NCBI GenBank assembly: GCA_945861785.1
Contig: CAMAWD010000009.1
Location: 57,641 to 121,640 of the forward strand
Source of the DNA: Rhodoferax sp. OV413
Lineage (GTDB): Bacteria; Pseudomonadota; Gammaproteobacteria; Burkholderiales; Burkholderiaceae_C
Reading direction: 5' to 3'
DNA: 64,000 bases
The position numbers and the translations under genes were made by a program. Below, one piece after another: positions 9,605 through 19,057 of the stretch (position 1 is the stretch's first letter; every line of letters starts with the position of its first letter). The notes under the pieces are model-generated. The model worked only from the letters and a program-made list of their open reading frames with translations, was not told the origin of the DNA and made no database searches.

Positions 9605-9781
9605 CATTGCGGTGCGCCTGCGGGCGCGTGGCGATCCGGTATTTGTTGATGCAACGCAAACGAACGACCGCCGGCGGCCTGTCAGCTGCCGGCGTCTTCA
9701 GCCGGCCTTCAGTTTCGCGCACTAACCTTCCTGGGTCACATGTCAGACCCCGTTCATCGTCAACAAGGAAGGAAGCAATTT

Positions 9782-10894
9782 ATGTCCACACGCGCACTCT
9801 CGGCGGTCGCGATCGCCGTCACACTGGTGATAGCCCCCACGGCTGGCTCGTCCGCCGTCATCGGTTTTCTCGGCAACTTCGATGTCATCAATGACACTGG
9901 CAGTACCGCGCACGGGTTCGAAATCGAGCTCGAAGGGCTGCACAGCAGCGACATCACGGATACGTTTGGTGGCGCAGGCAGAGGGTTTCCCAGCGGGCGT
10001 GGTTTCAACCCTGCGGTGGCGGTCCAGCGTTACGGCGCTCCCGCCATCACAGAGTATGTGAATGGAGCGTTTTTTGGCACCAGGGTCACCTACAGTGGCC
10101 TGTACAACGGCTCATGGGACTTCGGAACACCGAGCGGCAGCTTCGTGACGCCGGGCGACAACTGCTGGACTGGCGGCGGGCTCGGGTACAACGCGGCGAC
10201 TCCGTGCGACCACTTCGGTGTCGGCACGACCAAGAGCGCGAGCAAGACCACGTACAGCTGGTTGATCGAGTCGTCTCCGGGCGTATTGAGTGGCGCCAGC
10301 GGCATCGTGAACCTGCCGGCGCCAGCCTATGTGGTTGTGCCAGCCGCCCCGGTTGTCGGGCAACCGCCGGCGCCACCGGTGGTGCAGGCGGTGATACAGG
10401 CGCCTGCGCCTGTGCAACCGCCCGAAAAGCCGGAGGCACAGTGGGGTACGGCAATCTGGGTCAAGGTGTTCACCACGGAACTGGAGGACGCGCCCAAGCT
10501 GGAGGATCTGGTTGGCGGCAACGCGCTGCTGAACAACCTGGAGACCGAAACCGAGTGGCAATTGTTGCAGAAGGATCCGGGCAATCCGCTCTCGGGCGTG
10601 CTCGAAAGCGGTTACGGTGCACCGGTCGGACCGAAGGCCGCGTCGATCCTGCGCCGTTATGAGTTCTACAAGTTCGGCGGTGTGTACGACCCGGAAGACA
10701 ACCATGCCATTTTGGAGGGCAACGATTCAAATCCGGCCGGGCTGGACGTCGGCACCTACCTCGGCGCGCAAAACGGCGCCGTCAACCTCGCCGCCATCGC
10801 GGCCGTGCCAGAGCCCGAAACCTACGCCATGATGCTGGCCGGCGTCGGACTGGTGTTTGGCATCGCACGCCGCCGCCGGCAGCGCCAAGCCTGA
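9782..10894 (+). CDS. PEP-CTERM sorting-domain protein
   Basis: A 370-residue exported protein. It has a signal peptide (residues about 1-24, ending APTAGSSA), an unrecognised extracellular domain, a Pro/Ala/Val-rich linker near residues 195-225, a second acidic domain, and the C-terminal sorting signal VPEPETYAMMLAGVGLVFGIA followed by a basic RRRRQRQ tail. PEP-CTERM proteins are processed by exosortase and often belong to exopolysaccharide or floc matrix. The ATG at 9782 has AAGGAAGG 6-13 nt upstream and is preferred to 9740. No exosortase gene is in the window. Confidence 0.9.
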   Translation: MSTRALSAVAIAVTLVIAPTAGSSAVIGFLGNFDVINDTGSTAHGFEIELEGLHSSDITDTFGGAGRGFPSGRGFNPAVAVQRYGAPAITEYVNGAFFGTRVTYSGLYNGSWDFGTPSGSFVTPGDNCWTGGGLGYNAATPCDHFGVGTTKSASKTTYSWLIESSPGVLSGASGIVNLPAPAYVVVPAAPVVGQPPAPPVVQAVIQAPAPVQPPEKPEAQWGTAIWVKVFTTELEDAPKLEDLVGGNALLNNLETETEWQLLQKDPGNPLSGVLESGYGAPVGPKAASILRRYEFYKFGGVYDPEDNHAILEGNDSNPAGLDVGTYLGAQNGAVNLAAIAAVPEPETYAMMLAGVGLVFGIARRRRQRQA

Positions 10895-10907
10895 AGACGC
10901 AAGGTGG

Positions 10908-11768
10908 TCAGCCCTGCGCGACCGGTCGCGCAGGGTCGCTGCACCACTCGCTCCAACTGCCCGCATACAGGGCCTGGCGGCCCAGGCCAGCAACTTCCAT
11001 CGCAATGATGTTGGGCACGGCACTCACACCGCTGCCGCAGTGGTGCACCACGCTTGCCGGATCGCGCCCGGCCAGAAGAGCCAGAAACTCTTCCTTCAGC
11101 ACAGATGCCGGTTTGAAACGGCCGTCCGGGCCCATGTTGCCGGCGAAGGGACGATTGAGCGCGCCCGGGATATGCCCGGCCACCGGGTCCAGGGGTTCGA
11201 CTTCGCCCCTGAAACGTGGCGCCGCACGCGCGTCGATGATGTTCTGGCCAGGGCGCCCGAGCCGCTCTGCCAACTGCGCTGTCACACACAGCGTGGCGCG
11301 TTCGGGGCCGGGCCTGAAAACCTGTGGTGGATGGTGCGCCCCCGTGCCGCTGGTGACCACACCGCCTGCGGCGTACCAGGCTTCCAGGCCACCGTCGAGC
11401 ACTGCGGCGTGTTCGTGGCCGACCCATTTGAGCATCCACCAAAGCCGCCCGCAGTAGTTGGCCCCCTGCCGGTCATAGACCACAACCTGCATGTCGTGGG
11501 TCAGGCCGACGCTGCCCAGCCACAATGCAAAATTCTCACGGCTGGGCAACGGGTGGCGCCCGCCGCTGGCAGCTGGCGCACCTGGCAGGGCGCTCAGGTG
11601 GCGGTCCAGGTTGGCCCGCACAGACCCCGGGATGTGCGCCTGCGAAAACTGCTGGTCGCCGGCTTCGGGTTTCATCAACTCGAAGCTGCAATCGAACACC
11701 AGCAGCGGTGCACCGTTGCCCATGAGGGTCTGCAACTGCTCAGCGGAAATCAGGGTGGTGTAGTTCAT
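10908..11768 (-). CDS. sseA: 3-mercaptopyruvate/thiosulfate sulfurtransferase
   Basis: A 286-residue two-domain rhodanese. The C-terminal domain carries the active-site loop CGSGVSA with C244; the CGSGVT/SA form is typical of 3-mercaptopyruvate sulfurtransferases rather than thiosulfate rhodaneses (CRxGxx). The N-terminal domain is the inactive rhodanese fold (VFDCSFEL, YDRQGANYCGRLWW). It would transfer sulfur to thiols or cyanide. The start lies inside the stop of the Rieske oxygenase gene (ATGA overlap), so the two form an operon. A 24-bp perfect palindrome covers its last codons. Confidence 0.88.
   Translation of the reverse strand: MNYTTLISAEQLQTLMGNGAPLLVFDCSFELMKPEAGDQQFSQAHIPGSVRANLDRHLSALPGAPAASGGRHPLPSRENFALWLGSVGLTHDMQVVVYDRQGANYCGRLWWMLKWVGHEHAAVLDGGLEAWYAAGGVVTSGTGAHHPPQVFRPGPERATLCVTAQLAERLGRPGQNIIDARAAPRFRGEVEPLDPVAGHIPGALNRPFAGNMGPDGRFKPASVLKEEFLALLAGRDPASVVHHCGSGVSAVPNIIAMEVAGLGRQALYAGSWSEWCSDPARPVAQG
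10912..10935. repeat. 24-bp perfect palindrome at convergent gene ends
   Basis: A 12-bp arm starting CCCTGCGCGACC is followed at once by its exact reverse complement. It lies 17 nt after the stop of the PEP-CTERM gene and inside the last codons of sseA. There is no T-run, so it is not a classical intrinsic terminator; it could still form a strong hairpin in either transcript. Confidence 0.6.
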
Positions 11769-12934
11769 GCGGGGTTTTCCAGGGGTTCGAGCGCATTTGG
11801 GCCCATGGTCTTGCAGTACCACTCGTGGAAGTGCTGCATGCCGTCTTCCATCGGGCTCTGGTAGGGGCCGGTGGCGTTGTCGCCGCGTGCCAGCAGGGCA
11901 CGCCGACCGGCGTCCATGCGCAGGGCGATCTCGTCGTCCTCGACGCAGGTTTCCATGTAGGCGGCCCGCTGGGCTTCGACGAATTCGCGCTCGAAGGCGG
12001 CTATTTCTTCCGGGTAATAGAACTCCACCACGTTGAGCGTTTTTTGCGGCCCCATCGGATGCAGCGTGGAGACCGTCAGCACGTGGGGGTACCACTCGAC
12101 CATGATGTGCGGGTGGTAGGTGAGCCAGATAGCGCCGTATTTGGGCGGCTGGCCGCTGCGGTAGCCCAAAAGCGCCTTTTGCCAGCGCTCGTAGACCGGA
12201 CTGCCGGCGCGGCCCAGCCGGTTCGCCACTCCCACTGTCTGCACCGAATAGTTGTCCTTGAACTCCCAGCGCAGGTCGTCGCACGACACGAAACTGCCCA
12301 GCCCGGGGTGGAACGGCCCGACGTGGTAATCCTCCAGATAGACCTCGATGAAGGTTTTCCAGTTGTAATTGCACTCGTGCAATTCCACGTGGTCGAGCAC
12401 ATGCCCCGAGAAATCCAGGTCGGCCAGCGGCCCCATGCCCTGCAGGTCCGTGGCCACGTCCCTGCCGCCGGCCTCGAACACCAGGCCGTTCCAGTGCTGC
12501 AGGGGGTAGTTGTCCAGGTTCAGGCAGGGGTCCTGGGTGAAATGCGGGGCGCCGAGCAGGGTGCCGGCCCGTACCTGGGCGCCGCCCCCGCTGTAGGTCC
12601 AGCGGTGCAGCGGGCAAACCAGGTTGCCAGAGGCACTGCCCGGTTGCTGGTCTTGCAGCGATCCGCGCCCCTTGAGCATGACCGCCTGGCGGTGCCGGCA
12701 TACGTTGGAGATCAGCTCGACCCCCTGCGGCGTGCGCACCAGCGCTCTGCCACCGCGCTCCTGGGGCAACACGTAGTAGTCTCCGATTTCCGGAACCGCC
12801 AGGGCGTGCCCCACATAACGGGGCCCGGGCTGGAAGATCCGGCCTTGCTCACGCTGGTACAGCGCCTCGTCAAAGTAGCTGGAAACTGGTAGTTGGCTGT
12901 GCGCCTGCTGCAGTCGAAGACTTAAATCAGACAT
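11765..12934 (-). CDS. Rieske-type aromatic ring-hydroxylating oxygenase alpha subunit
   Basis: A 389-residue oxygenase subunit. The Rieske [2Fe-2S] cluster is held by C79, H81, C107 and H110 (CRHR ... CPLH). The mononuclear iron site in the C-terminal domain includes the pair in EDYHVGPFHPG (H204, H209) after NWKTFIEVYLEDYH, as in the larger SRPBCC/RHO-C family that contains choline monooxygenase-like and carnitine-type enzymes. Substrate unknown. No ferredoxin or reductase gene is adjacent. It overlaps sseA by 4 nt, an unusual pairing with a sulfurtransferase. Confidence 0.88.
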   Translation of the reverse strand: MSDLSLRLQQAHSQLPVSSYFDEALYQREQGRIFQPGPRYVGHALAVPEIGDYYVLPQERGGRALVRTPQGVELISNVCRHRQAVMLKGRGSLQDQQPGSASGNLVCPLHRWTYSGGGAQVRAGTLLGAPHFTQDPCLNLDNYPLQHWNGLVFEAGGRDVATDLQGMGPLADLDFSGHVLDHVELHECNYNWKTFIEVYLEDYHVGPFHPGLGSFVSCDDLRWEFKDNYSVQTVGVANRLGRAGSPVYERWQKALLGYRSGQPPKYGAIWLTYHPHIMVEWYPHVLTVSTLHPMGPQKTLNVVEFYYPEEIAAFEREFVEAQRAAYMETCVEDDEIALRMDAGRRALLARGDNATGPYQSPMEDGMQHFHEWYCKTMGPNALEPLENPA

Positions 12935-13132
12935 GGGTGAGCTGACCTAAAGACTCCCCACAGGGAGAAAAAACCCGCGTTCACCGGTGTGATGCGCGGG
13001 CACTGGACGGGCCGGGCAAGCGCCGGCGCTGAATCGTCGGGATTGTACCCGCCGGTCTGTTGCGCAATGCCGCCATGGCAGGCCAGTGCCCGGGCGGTTG
13101 CGGGACCGGGCCGGTGTTCCTTGAAAAACTGG

Positions 13133-13161
13133 CTGACGGACGCTGGCCAAGCCCCTAAAAT
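13133..13161 (+). promoter_or_regulatory. Candidate sigma-70 promoter of xseB-ispA-dxs
   Basis: A -35-like CTGACG (13133-13138) and a -10-like TAAAAT (13156-13161) are separated by exactly 17 nt. Transcription would begin near 13168, which excludes the in-frame ATG at 13160 and supports the xseB start at 13190. Confidence 0.5.
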
Positions 13162-13189
13162 GCCGGTGTACATCCGCCCCACAAGAAAC

Positions 13190-13432
13190 ATGCCCAAGGC
13201 GAGCCCACCACGAACCGACCTGCCCCTGCCGGCCACCTACGAGGCAGCCCTGCAGGAACTGGAGCAACTGGTTGCCCGGCTGGAATCCGGCGACCTGCCC
13301 CTGGAGGAATTGATGGGGGGCTACCAGCGCGGCGCGGCGCTGCTGCAGTTCTGCCGCAGCAAGCTCGAATCGGTCGAAAACCAGATCAAGGTCCTCGAGT
13401 CCGGTTCGCTCAAGAGTTGGGTGCCCGAGTGA
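13190..13432 (+). CDS. xseB: Exodeoxyribonuclease VII small subunit
   Basis: The 80-residue small subunit of exonuclease VII, which binds the large subunit XseA and supports degradation of single-stranded DNA. The core [44 protein letters not shown] is the conserved helical hairpin of the family. The ATG at 13190 follows ACAAGAAAC. The gene overlaps ispA by 4 nt (GTGA), the usual Burkholderiales order xseB-ispA-dxs; xseA is not in the window. Confidence 0.93.
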   Translation: MPKASPPRTDLPLPATYEAALQELEQLVARLESGDLPLEELMGGYQRGAALLQFCRSKLESVENQIKVLESGSLKSWVPE

Positions 13433-14376
13433 CACCGTGGGACAACCCGGGTGCGGCCGCGCAGTTTGACCTTGCACGCTGGTCCGCCGGGCACCTGGCC
13501 CGGGTGGAAGACGCCTTGTCGCGCTGGGTCACGGCCGATGCGCCGGCCGGCCAGGCGCACGGTGCGCCGGCAGAACTGGTGCGGGCCATGCGGTATGCCG
13601 TGCTCGATGGCGGCAAGCGACTGCGCCCGCTGCTGGTGCTGGCGGCCTGCGAGGCGGTGTCGGGCCACGCCGAGGCCGCTTTGCGCGCCGCCTGTGCAAC
13701 CGAACTGATCCACGCCTATTCCCTGGTGCACGACGACATGCCGTGCATGGACAACGACATCCTGCGCCGCGGCAAGCCAACCGTGCATGTGCAGTTTGGC
13801 GAGGCCAGCGCGCTGCTGGCGGGTGACGCCCTGCAGGCACTTGCGTTCGAGCTCCTGACACCCGACGGCGATGTGGTGCCGGTGCAGATCCAGGCCCGGA
13901 TGTGCCGCCTGCTTGCGCGGGCTGCCGGCAGCTCCGGCATGGCGGGGGGCCAGGCGATCGACCTTGCCAGCGTGGGCAGCGCGCTGTCCGAAGCCCAGTT
14001 GCGCGACATGCACGAGCGCAAGACCGGCGCCCTTCTGCAAGGCAGCGTGCTGATGGGTGCGGCCTGCGGGCAGTCCGGGCCCGGGCCCGGGCAATTGCGG
14101 GCGCTGGCGGCGTATGGGGCTGCCATCGGGCTGGCGTTCCAGGTTGTCGACGACATCCTCGATGTCACCGCCGATTCGGCCACCCTGGGAAAAACCGCAG
14201 GCAAAGACGCGCTGGCCGACAAACCCACCTATGTTTCGGTGCTTGGGCTGGCGCAGTCGCAGGCGTACGCGCAGCAACTGCTTGCCGAAGCCTGCGCCGC
14301 GCTGGACAGCGCCGAATTCGACCATGCGGCGGCCTTGCGCGCCCTGGCGCACATGGTCGTCGACCGGTCGAACTGA
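13429..14376 (+). CDS. ispA: Farnesyl diphosphate synthase (short-chain polyprenyl synthase)
   Basis: A 315-residue prenyltransferase that condenses isopentenyl diphosphate with dimethylallyl and geranyl diphosphate to make farnesyl diphosphate. The two Mg2+-binding aspartate-rich motifs are visible: DDMPCMD (residues 102-108) and DDILD (about 239-243), plus GGKRLRP for diphosphate binding. The start is the GTG that overlaps the xseB stop. It supplies precursor for quinones, undecaprenyl phosphate and other isoprenoids, and sits just before dxs, the entry enzyme of the same pathway. Confidence 0.94.
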   Translation: MTPWDNPGAAAQFDLARWSAGHLARVEDALSRWVTADAPAGQAHGAPAELVRAMRYAVLDGGKRLRPLLVLAACEAVSGHAEAALRAACATELIHAYSLVHDDMPCMDNDILRRGKPTVHVQFGEASALLAGDALQALAFELLTPDGDVVPVQIQARMCRLLARAAGSSGMAGGQAIDLASVGSALSEAQLRDMHERKTGALLQGSVLMGAACGQSGPGPGQLRALAAYGAAIGLAFQVVDDILDVTADSATLGKTAGKDALADKPTYVSVLGLAQSQAYAQQLLAEACAALDSAEFDHAAALRALAHMVVDRSN

Positions 14377-14396
14377 TCAACCAGAGGTTTTCGCCC

Positions 14397-16298
14397 ATGC
14401 CACAAGCGTCCTACCCGCTGCTCCAGACCATCAACGACCCGTCCGACCTGCGCCGGCTGCCGCGCAGCCAACTCGCTGCCCTGGCTACGGAGTTGCGGGC
14501 CTACCTGCTGGCCAGTGTGTCGAGGACCGGCGGGCACCTGAGCTCGAACCTGGGCACCGTCGAGCTGACGGTGGCGCTTCACTACGTGTTTGATACGCCG
14601 CACGATCGCCTGGTGTGGGATGTGGGCCACCAGACCTACCCGCACAAGATTCTTACCGGCCGGCGCGAGCGTATGGACACCTTGCGCCAACTGGGTGGCC
14701 TGAGCGGTTTTCCGCGGCGCACCGAGAGCGAACACGACGCCTTTGGCACGGCCCATTCCAGCACCTCGATCTCGGCCGCGCTGGGCATGGCCCTGGCCGC
14801 GAAGATCAAGGGGGAGAGCCGGCGCGCCGTTGCCATCATCGGCGACGGCGCCCTGACTGCGGGCATGGCCTTCGAGGCGCTCAACAACGCGGGCGTGGCG
14901 AACTGCAATCTGCTGGTGATCCTGAACGACAACGACATGAGCATCAGCCCGCCGGTGGGCGCGCTGAACCGCTACCTGGCCCAGCTTTTGACCGGGCAGT
15001 TCTACTCGGCGGCCAAGAATGTCGGCAAGTCGGTGCTCAAGGGCGCACCGCCGCTGTTCGAGCTGGCCAAACGGTTCGAGGAACATGCCAAGGGCATGGT
15101 GGTTCCCGCCACGCTGTTCGAGAAGTTCGGTTTCAACTACGCCGGGCCGATTGACGGCCACGACCTCGAGTCGCTGATCCCCACGCTTGAAAACATCAAG
15201 CACCTCAGTGGCCCGCAGTTTTTGCATGTGGTCACCAAAAAGGGGCAGGGTTACCGCCTGGCCGAAGCCGACCCGGTGGCCTACCATGGGCCCGGCAAGT
15301 TCGACCCGGCGGTGGGCCTGCAAAAATCCGGTGTACCGGCCAAACCCAGCTTCACCCAGGTGTTCGGCCAGTGGTTGTGCGACATGGCGGCGCATGACCC
15401 TCGACTGGTCGGCATCACGCCGGCCATGCGCGAAGGCTCGGGCATGGTGGAGTTCGAGAAACGCTTCCCGGGGCGTTATTTCGATGTCGGCATTGCCGAA
15501 CAACACGCCGTGACCTTCGCCGCTGGCCTGGCCTGCGAAGGTCTCAAGCCGGTGGTGGCGATCTACTCCACCTTCCTGCAGCGCGCCTATGACCAATTGG
15601 TCCACGACGTGGCGTTGCAGAACCTGCCGGTGGTGTTCGCGCTCGACCGGGCCGGCCTGGTGGGCGCCGACGGCGCCACCCATGCGGGTGCCTACGACAT
15701 CCCGTTCCTGCGCTGCGTGCCCAACGTCAGCATCGCCTGCCCGGCGGACGAGAGCGAATGCCGCCAGCTGCTCAGCAGCGCTTTCGCGCAGAACCACCCG
15801 GTGGCGGTGCGGTATCCGCGTGGTGCTGGCGTCGGCGCCGTGCCACGCGCCGATCTGCAGGCGCTGGCGTTTGGCAAGGGCGAGGTGCGCCGGCGCGGCC
15901 GGGGCGTCGCGGTGCTGGCCTTTGGCACCCTGCTTTACCCGGCATTGGAACTGGCCGAACAGATCAACGCCACAGTTGTCAACATGCGGTGGGCCAAACC
16001 GCTTGACACGGAGTTGCTGCTGGAGATCGCACGGCAGTACGAAGCGCTCGTGACTGTGGAGGACGGCGCGCTGATGGGTGGCGCCGGAAGCGCAGTCGGC
16101 GAGGCGCTGCAGGCCGCCGGCCTGGTCAGGCCGTTGTTGCACCTGGGCCTGCCGGATGTCTTTATCGAACATGGCGACCCGGCCAGATTGATGGCGATGC
16201 AGGGCCTGGACGCACCCGGCATGTTGGCCTCGATCCAGGCGCGTTTTGCGGCCGTGATCGAGGAGGCTGCGCGCCCGCCACTCAAGATCGTGGCCTGA
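14397..16298 (+). CDS. dxs: 1-deoxy-D-xylulose-5-phosphate synthase
   Basis: Dxs condenses pyruvate and glyceraldehyde 3-phosphate in a thiamine-diphosphate-dependent reaction, the first step of the MEP isoprenoid pathway. The protein has 633 residues, full length. The ThDP motif begins GDGALTAG at residues 149-156 and ends [10 protein letters not shown]; the transketolase-like pyrimidine domain has [17 protein letters not shown], and the substrate motif GHQTYPHK is near residue 77. The start lies 20 nt after ispA with a purine-rich AGAGG upstream, so the three genes are one transcription unit. Confidence 0.97.
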   Translation: MPQASYPLLQTINDPSDLRRLPRSQLAALATELRAYLLASVSRTGGHLSSNLGTVELTVALHYVFDTPHDRLVWDVGHQTYPHKILTGRRERMDTLRQLGGLSGFPRRTESEHDAFGTAHSSTSISAALGMALAAKIKGESRRAVAIIGDGALTAGMAFEALNNAGVANCNLLVILNDNDMSISPPVGALNRYLAQLLTGQFYSAAKNVGKSVLKGAPPLFELAKRFEEHAKGMVVPATLFEKFGFNYAGPIDGHDLESLIPTLENIKHLSGPQFLHVVTKKGQGYRLAEADPVAYHGPGKFDPAVGLQKSGVPAKPSFTQVFGQWLCDMAAHDPRLVGITPAMREGSGMVEFEKRFPGRYFDVGIAEQHAVTFAAGLACEGLKPVVAIYSTFLQRAYDQLVHDVALQNLPVVFALDRAGLVGADGATHAGAYDIPFLRCVPNVSIACPADESECRQLLSSAFAQNHPVAVRYPRGAGVGAVPRADLQALAFGKGEVRRRGRGVAVLAFGTLLYPALELAEQINATVVNMRWAKPLDTELLLEIARQYEALVTVEDGALMGGAGSAVGEALQAAGLVRPLLHLGLPDVFIEHGDPARLMAMQGLDAPGMLASIQARFAAVIEEAARPPLKIVA

Positions 16299-16459
16299 TC
16301 GGCTGGATTGGGTTGCCCGGCGTACTTGCCGCAGCAACTGGAATTTGAATTGCAAAGGGCAGTAGTTTCCCTAGATCAAGTACGTAGCTTTACCCTGTTT
16401 TGGATGCGCCAGAACGGTTACCCTTGGCTGGTTCGAAAACTGCAACGCCCGGAGACCGC

Positions 16460-17074
16460 ATGCCCGCTCTTCTATCCTTGTCCAGGCTGATCGATTCCAT
16501 CAGCATGGGCCTTGGCAAACTCGTGATGTGGCTGATCCTGGCCGCCACCGCGATCAGCGCCGGCAATGCCCTGATGCGCAAGGCCTTCAGCATCGGCTCC
16601 AACGCCTACCTCGAGATCCAGTGGTACCTGTTTGCCGCCGTGTTCATGCTCGGCGCGGGTTACGTCTTCCTGAAAAACGCGCATGTGCGCATCGACTTCA
16701 TCTCGTCGCTCCTGTCCAAGCGCACCAATGCCATCATCGACGCCCTGGGCATTGTGGTGTTCACGATTCCGCTGGCGGTGATCATGATCAACCTGGGCTG
16801 GCCGGTGTTCTACCGCGCGTTTGTGTCGGGTGAAATGAGCCAGAACGCAGGCGGCCTGATCCGCTGGCCGGTAATCATGCTGATCCCGCTGGGTTTCTCT
16901 CTTTTGATCATGCAGTCGGTCTCGGAATTGATCAAACGCATCGGCTTCCTGACTGGCCACCTGGCCGAGCCTTTCACCGTCGAGCATGAAAAATCTGCGG
17001 AGGAACTGCTGGTCGAGGAACTCGCCAAGGAGGCAGAGATTCGCCTGTCCGCCAAGCCAGCCGGGAGCGCCTGA
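16460..17074 (+). CDS. dctQ: TRAP transporter small permease (DctQ family)
   Basis: The 204-residue small membrane subunit of a tripartite ATP-independent periplasmic transporter. Four hydrophobic segments are visible (about residues 16-36, 50-72, 88-110 and 130-152), with the DctQ-typical EIQWYLFAAVFMLGAGY in the second. A charged C-terminal tail follows. The ATG at 16460 has GGAGA just upstream; an earlier in-frame start at 16400 is less likely. It is coupled to the large permease one nucleotide downstream. The binding protein is encoded convergently beyond the large permease. Confidence 0.9.
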   Translation: MPALLSLSRLIDSISMGLGKLVMWLILAATAISAGNALMRKAFSIGSNAYLEIQWYLFAAVFMLGAGYVFLKNAHVRIDFISSLLSKRTNAIIDALGIVVFTIPLAVIMINLGWPVFYRAFVSGEMSQNAGGLIRWPVIMLIPLGFSLLIMQSVSELIKRIGFLTGHLAEPFTVEHEKSAEELLVEELAKEAEIRLSAKPAGSA

Positions 17075-17075
17075 C

Positions 17076-18911
17076 ATGACTGCTTTCATTGCACAGAACT
17101 TCGTCCCGCTGATGTTTGCGGGCCTGTTTTTCTTTTTGCTGACCGGCATTCCGGTCGCCTTTGGCCTGGCCGCCACCGGTTTGTTGTTTGGTTTCATTGG
17201 CATGGAGGCGGGGTTGTTCCCGACCAACCTGTTCCAGGCGTTGCCGCTGCGGGTCATGGGCATCATGGCCAACGACACCTTGCTGGCAATCCCGTTCTTC
17301 ACCTTCATGGGCATCATTTTGGAGCGCTCCCGGATGGCCGAGGACCTGCTGGAAACCGTGGGGCAGGTGTTCGGCCCGGTGCGTGGTGGCCTGGCTATCG
17401 CCGTGATCCTGGTCGGCGCCTTGCTTGCGGCTACCACTGGCGTGGTGGCAGCCGCCGTGATCTCGATGGGCCTGATCTCGCTGCCCATCATGCTGCGTTA
17501 CGGCTACAACCGCACCATCGCCACCGGCACCATCACTGCCTCGGGCACCCTGGCGCAGGCGATCCCGCCTTCGCTGGTGCTGATCGTGCTGGCCGACCAG
17601 CTGGGCCGCTCGGTCGGCGACATGTACGCCGGCGCGCTGATCCCGGGGCTGCTGCTGGTGGGGCTCTACCTCGCATTCATCCTGGTTGTCGCAGTGGTCA
17701 AGCCGGCGTGGGTGCCGGCATTGCCACAGGAAGCACGCATCTACCGTGAAGACAACGGTGCCAGCGGGCACGTATCTCTCATCGTGCTGCTTCTGGCCTG
17801 CGCGGCCGCCGGCTGGGCCTGGTCCACGCAACATGACCAGACCATGCGGTCCCTGCTGGAGCGCACCACTGCGGCGCCTGGCGACGAGGTACTGATCCTG
17901 TCGATGACCATTGGCTCATTGCTGGCGTTGGCGCTGGCAATCGGCAACAAGGTTTTGCGCCTGGGCCTGTTGTCCAAACTTGCCGAGCAGGTGACGTTTG
18001 TGTTGATCCCGCCGCTGGTGCTGATTTTCCTGGTGCTGGGAACCATCTTTCTGGGCGTTGCCACACCGACCGAGGGTGGTGCAATGGGTGCGATGGGTGC
18101 GCTCATCATGGCGGTATCGCGCAGGCGGCTGAATTTCACACTGCTGACGCAGGCGCTCGATGGCACGGCCAAACTCGCCACGTTTGTGCTGTTCATCCTG
18201 ATTGGGTCGACAGTTTTCAGCTTCACCTTCAACGCTGCGGACGGCCATATCTGGGTCGAACACTTGTTCAAGGACATGCCCGGTGGAGCCCTGGGCTTCC
18301 TGATCGTTGTCAATGTGCTGGTTTTCATCCTGGGCTGTTTCATCGACTTCTTCGAGATCGCCTTCATCGTGATCCCGATCCTGGCACCGGTGGCCGAGAA
18401 GATCCTGCCGTCCTTGATGCCGGGCGTCCCGGTTGACGCGGTGATGATCTGGTTCGGTGTGATCATCGCCATGAACCTGCAGACGTCCTTCCTGACGCCG
18501 CCGTTCGGTTTTGCGCTGTTTTACCTGCGCAGTGTGGCCGCCAAGAGCGACTACAAAGACCGGGTCACTGGCGCCACGATCCCTGCCGTCACCACCGCGC
18601 AGATCTACAAGGGGTCGATCGCGTTCATCGTGCTGCAGTTGGTGATGGTGGCGGCGGTTATTGTGTTCCCGGGCCTGGTAACCGGCGGCATCGAAAAGGG
18701 CGAAACAGTGGACGCCGACAAGATCCTGCAGCAGATGCAGGACACCCAGCAAAAGGACGAGGCCGCAGCCAGCGCGACACCCGCCGCGGGTGCTTCGCAG
18801 CCCGAGGCCGCGTCCAGTGAAGCTGCTGGCGACAACGAGCCGCCATTGGCCGATGATGATCCGATGAAGGCGCTGCAGGACGCCATGAAGGCCGATGCCA
18901 AGAAGAAGTAG
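17076..18911 (+). CDS. dctM: TRAP transporter large permease (DctM family), long form
   Basis: The large permease subunit that drives solute import with the sodium gradient. At 611 residues it is much longer than the usual ~430: there is an extra central membrane region (around residues 225-300) and an Ala/Glu/Asp-rich, non-membrane C-terminal tail from about 545 on. Motifs such as GTITASGTLAQAIPPSLVLIVL and ATPTEGGAMGAMGALIMA mark the DctM scaffold. Long DctM proteins of this kind accompany TakP-type binding proteins for 2-oxo acids and related compounds. It ends before a bidirectional terminator facing dctP. Confidence 0.92.
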   Translation: MTAFIAQNFVPLMFAGLFFFLLTGIPVAFGLAATGLLFGFIGMEAGLFPTNLFQALPLRVMGIMANDTLLAIPFFTFMGIILERSRMAEDLLETVGQVFGPVRGGLAIAVILVGALLAATTGVVAAAVISMGLISLPIMLRYGYNRTIATGTITASGTLAQAIPPSLVLIVLADQLGRSVGDMYAGALIPGLLLVGLYLAFILVVAVVKPAWVPALPQEARIYREDNGASGHVSLIVLLLACAAAGWAWSTQHDQTMRSLLERTTAAPGDEVLILSMTIGSLLALALAIGNKVLRLGLLSKLAEQVTFVLIPPLVLIFLVLGTIFLGVATPTEGGAMGAMGALIMAVSRRRLNFTLLTQALDGTAKLATFVLFILIGSTVFSFTFNAADGHIWVEHLFKDMPGGALGFLIVVNVLVFILGCFIDFFEIAFIVIPILAPVAEKILPSLMPGVPVDAVMIWFGVIIAMNLQTSFLTPPFGFALFYLRSVAAKSDYKDRVTGATIPAVTTAQIYKGSIAFIVLQLVMVAAVIVFPGLVTGGIEKGETVDADKILQQMQDTQQKDEAAASATPAAGASQPEAASSEAAGDNEPPLADDDPMKALQDAMKADAKKK

Positions 18912-18985
18912 GGCGCGCGGTGCCGCCCCGGCCGAAGGCCGGCGAACCGGTGCCTGCGACCCGACGGGCAGGTTATTGTTCAGAC

Positions 18986-19015
18986 AAAAAAGGCCTCGCT
19001 GTGCGAGGCCTTTTT
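18986..19015. terminator. Bidirectional intrinsic terminator between dctM and dctP
   Basis: An 8-bp stem GGCCTCGC (18992-18999) / GCGAGGCC (19003-19010) with a 3-nt loop is followed by T5 (19011-19015) and preceded by A6 (18986-18991). It can stop transcripts of dctQM from the left and dctP from the right. Confidence 0.9.
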
Positions 19016-19057
19016 GCTTGCGGACCAGCCGCTTGTGCTGGTCGTATCCGTGTGCGC

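Noticed and set aside
7844..9607. Long open frame antisense to fhs
   Set aside because: It mirrors the codon bias of a strongly recognised gene, has no ribosome binding site and no recognisable domain. The same holds for the long antisense frame over dxs (14229-16355).
9600..9720. Stem CGCCGGC/GCCGGCG after fhs as a terminator
   Set aside because: The stem has a 12-nt loop and no T-run, so an intrinsic terminator is not supported.
16340..16460. CCCTAG near 16370 as a second copy of the aor dyad
   Set aside because: Only a half-site is present; the other arm is missing, and the similar GGGAAATCCC near 20280 is also incomplete.
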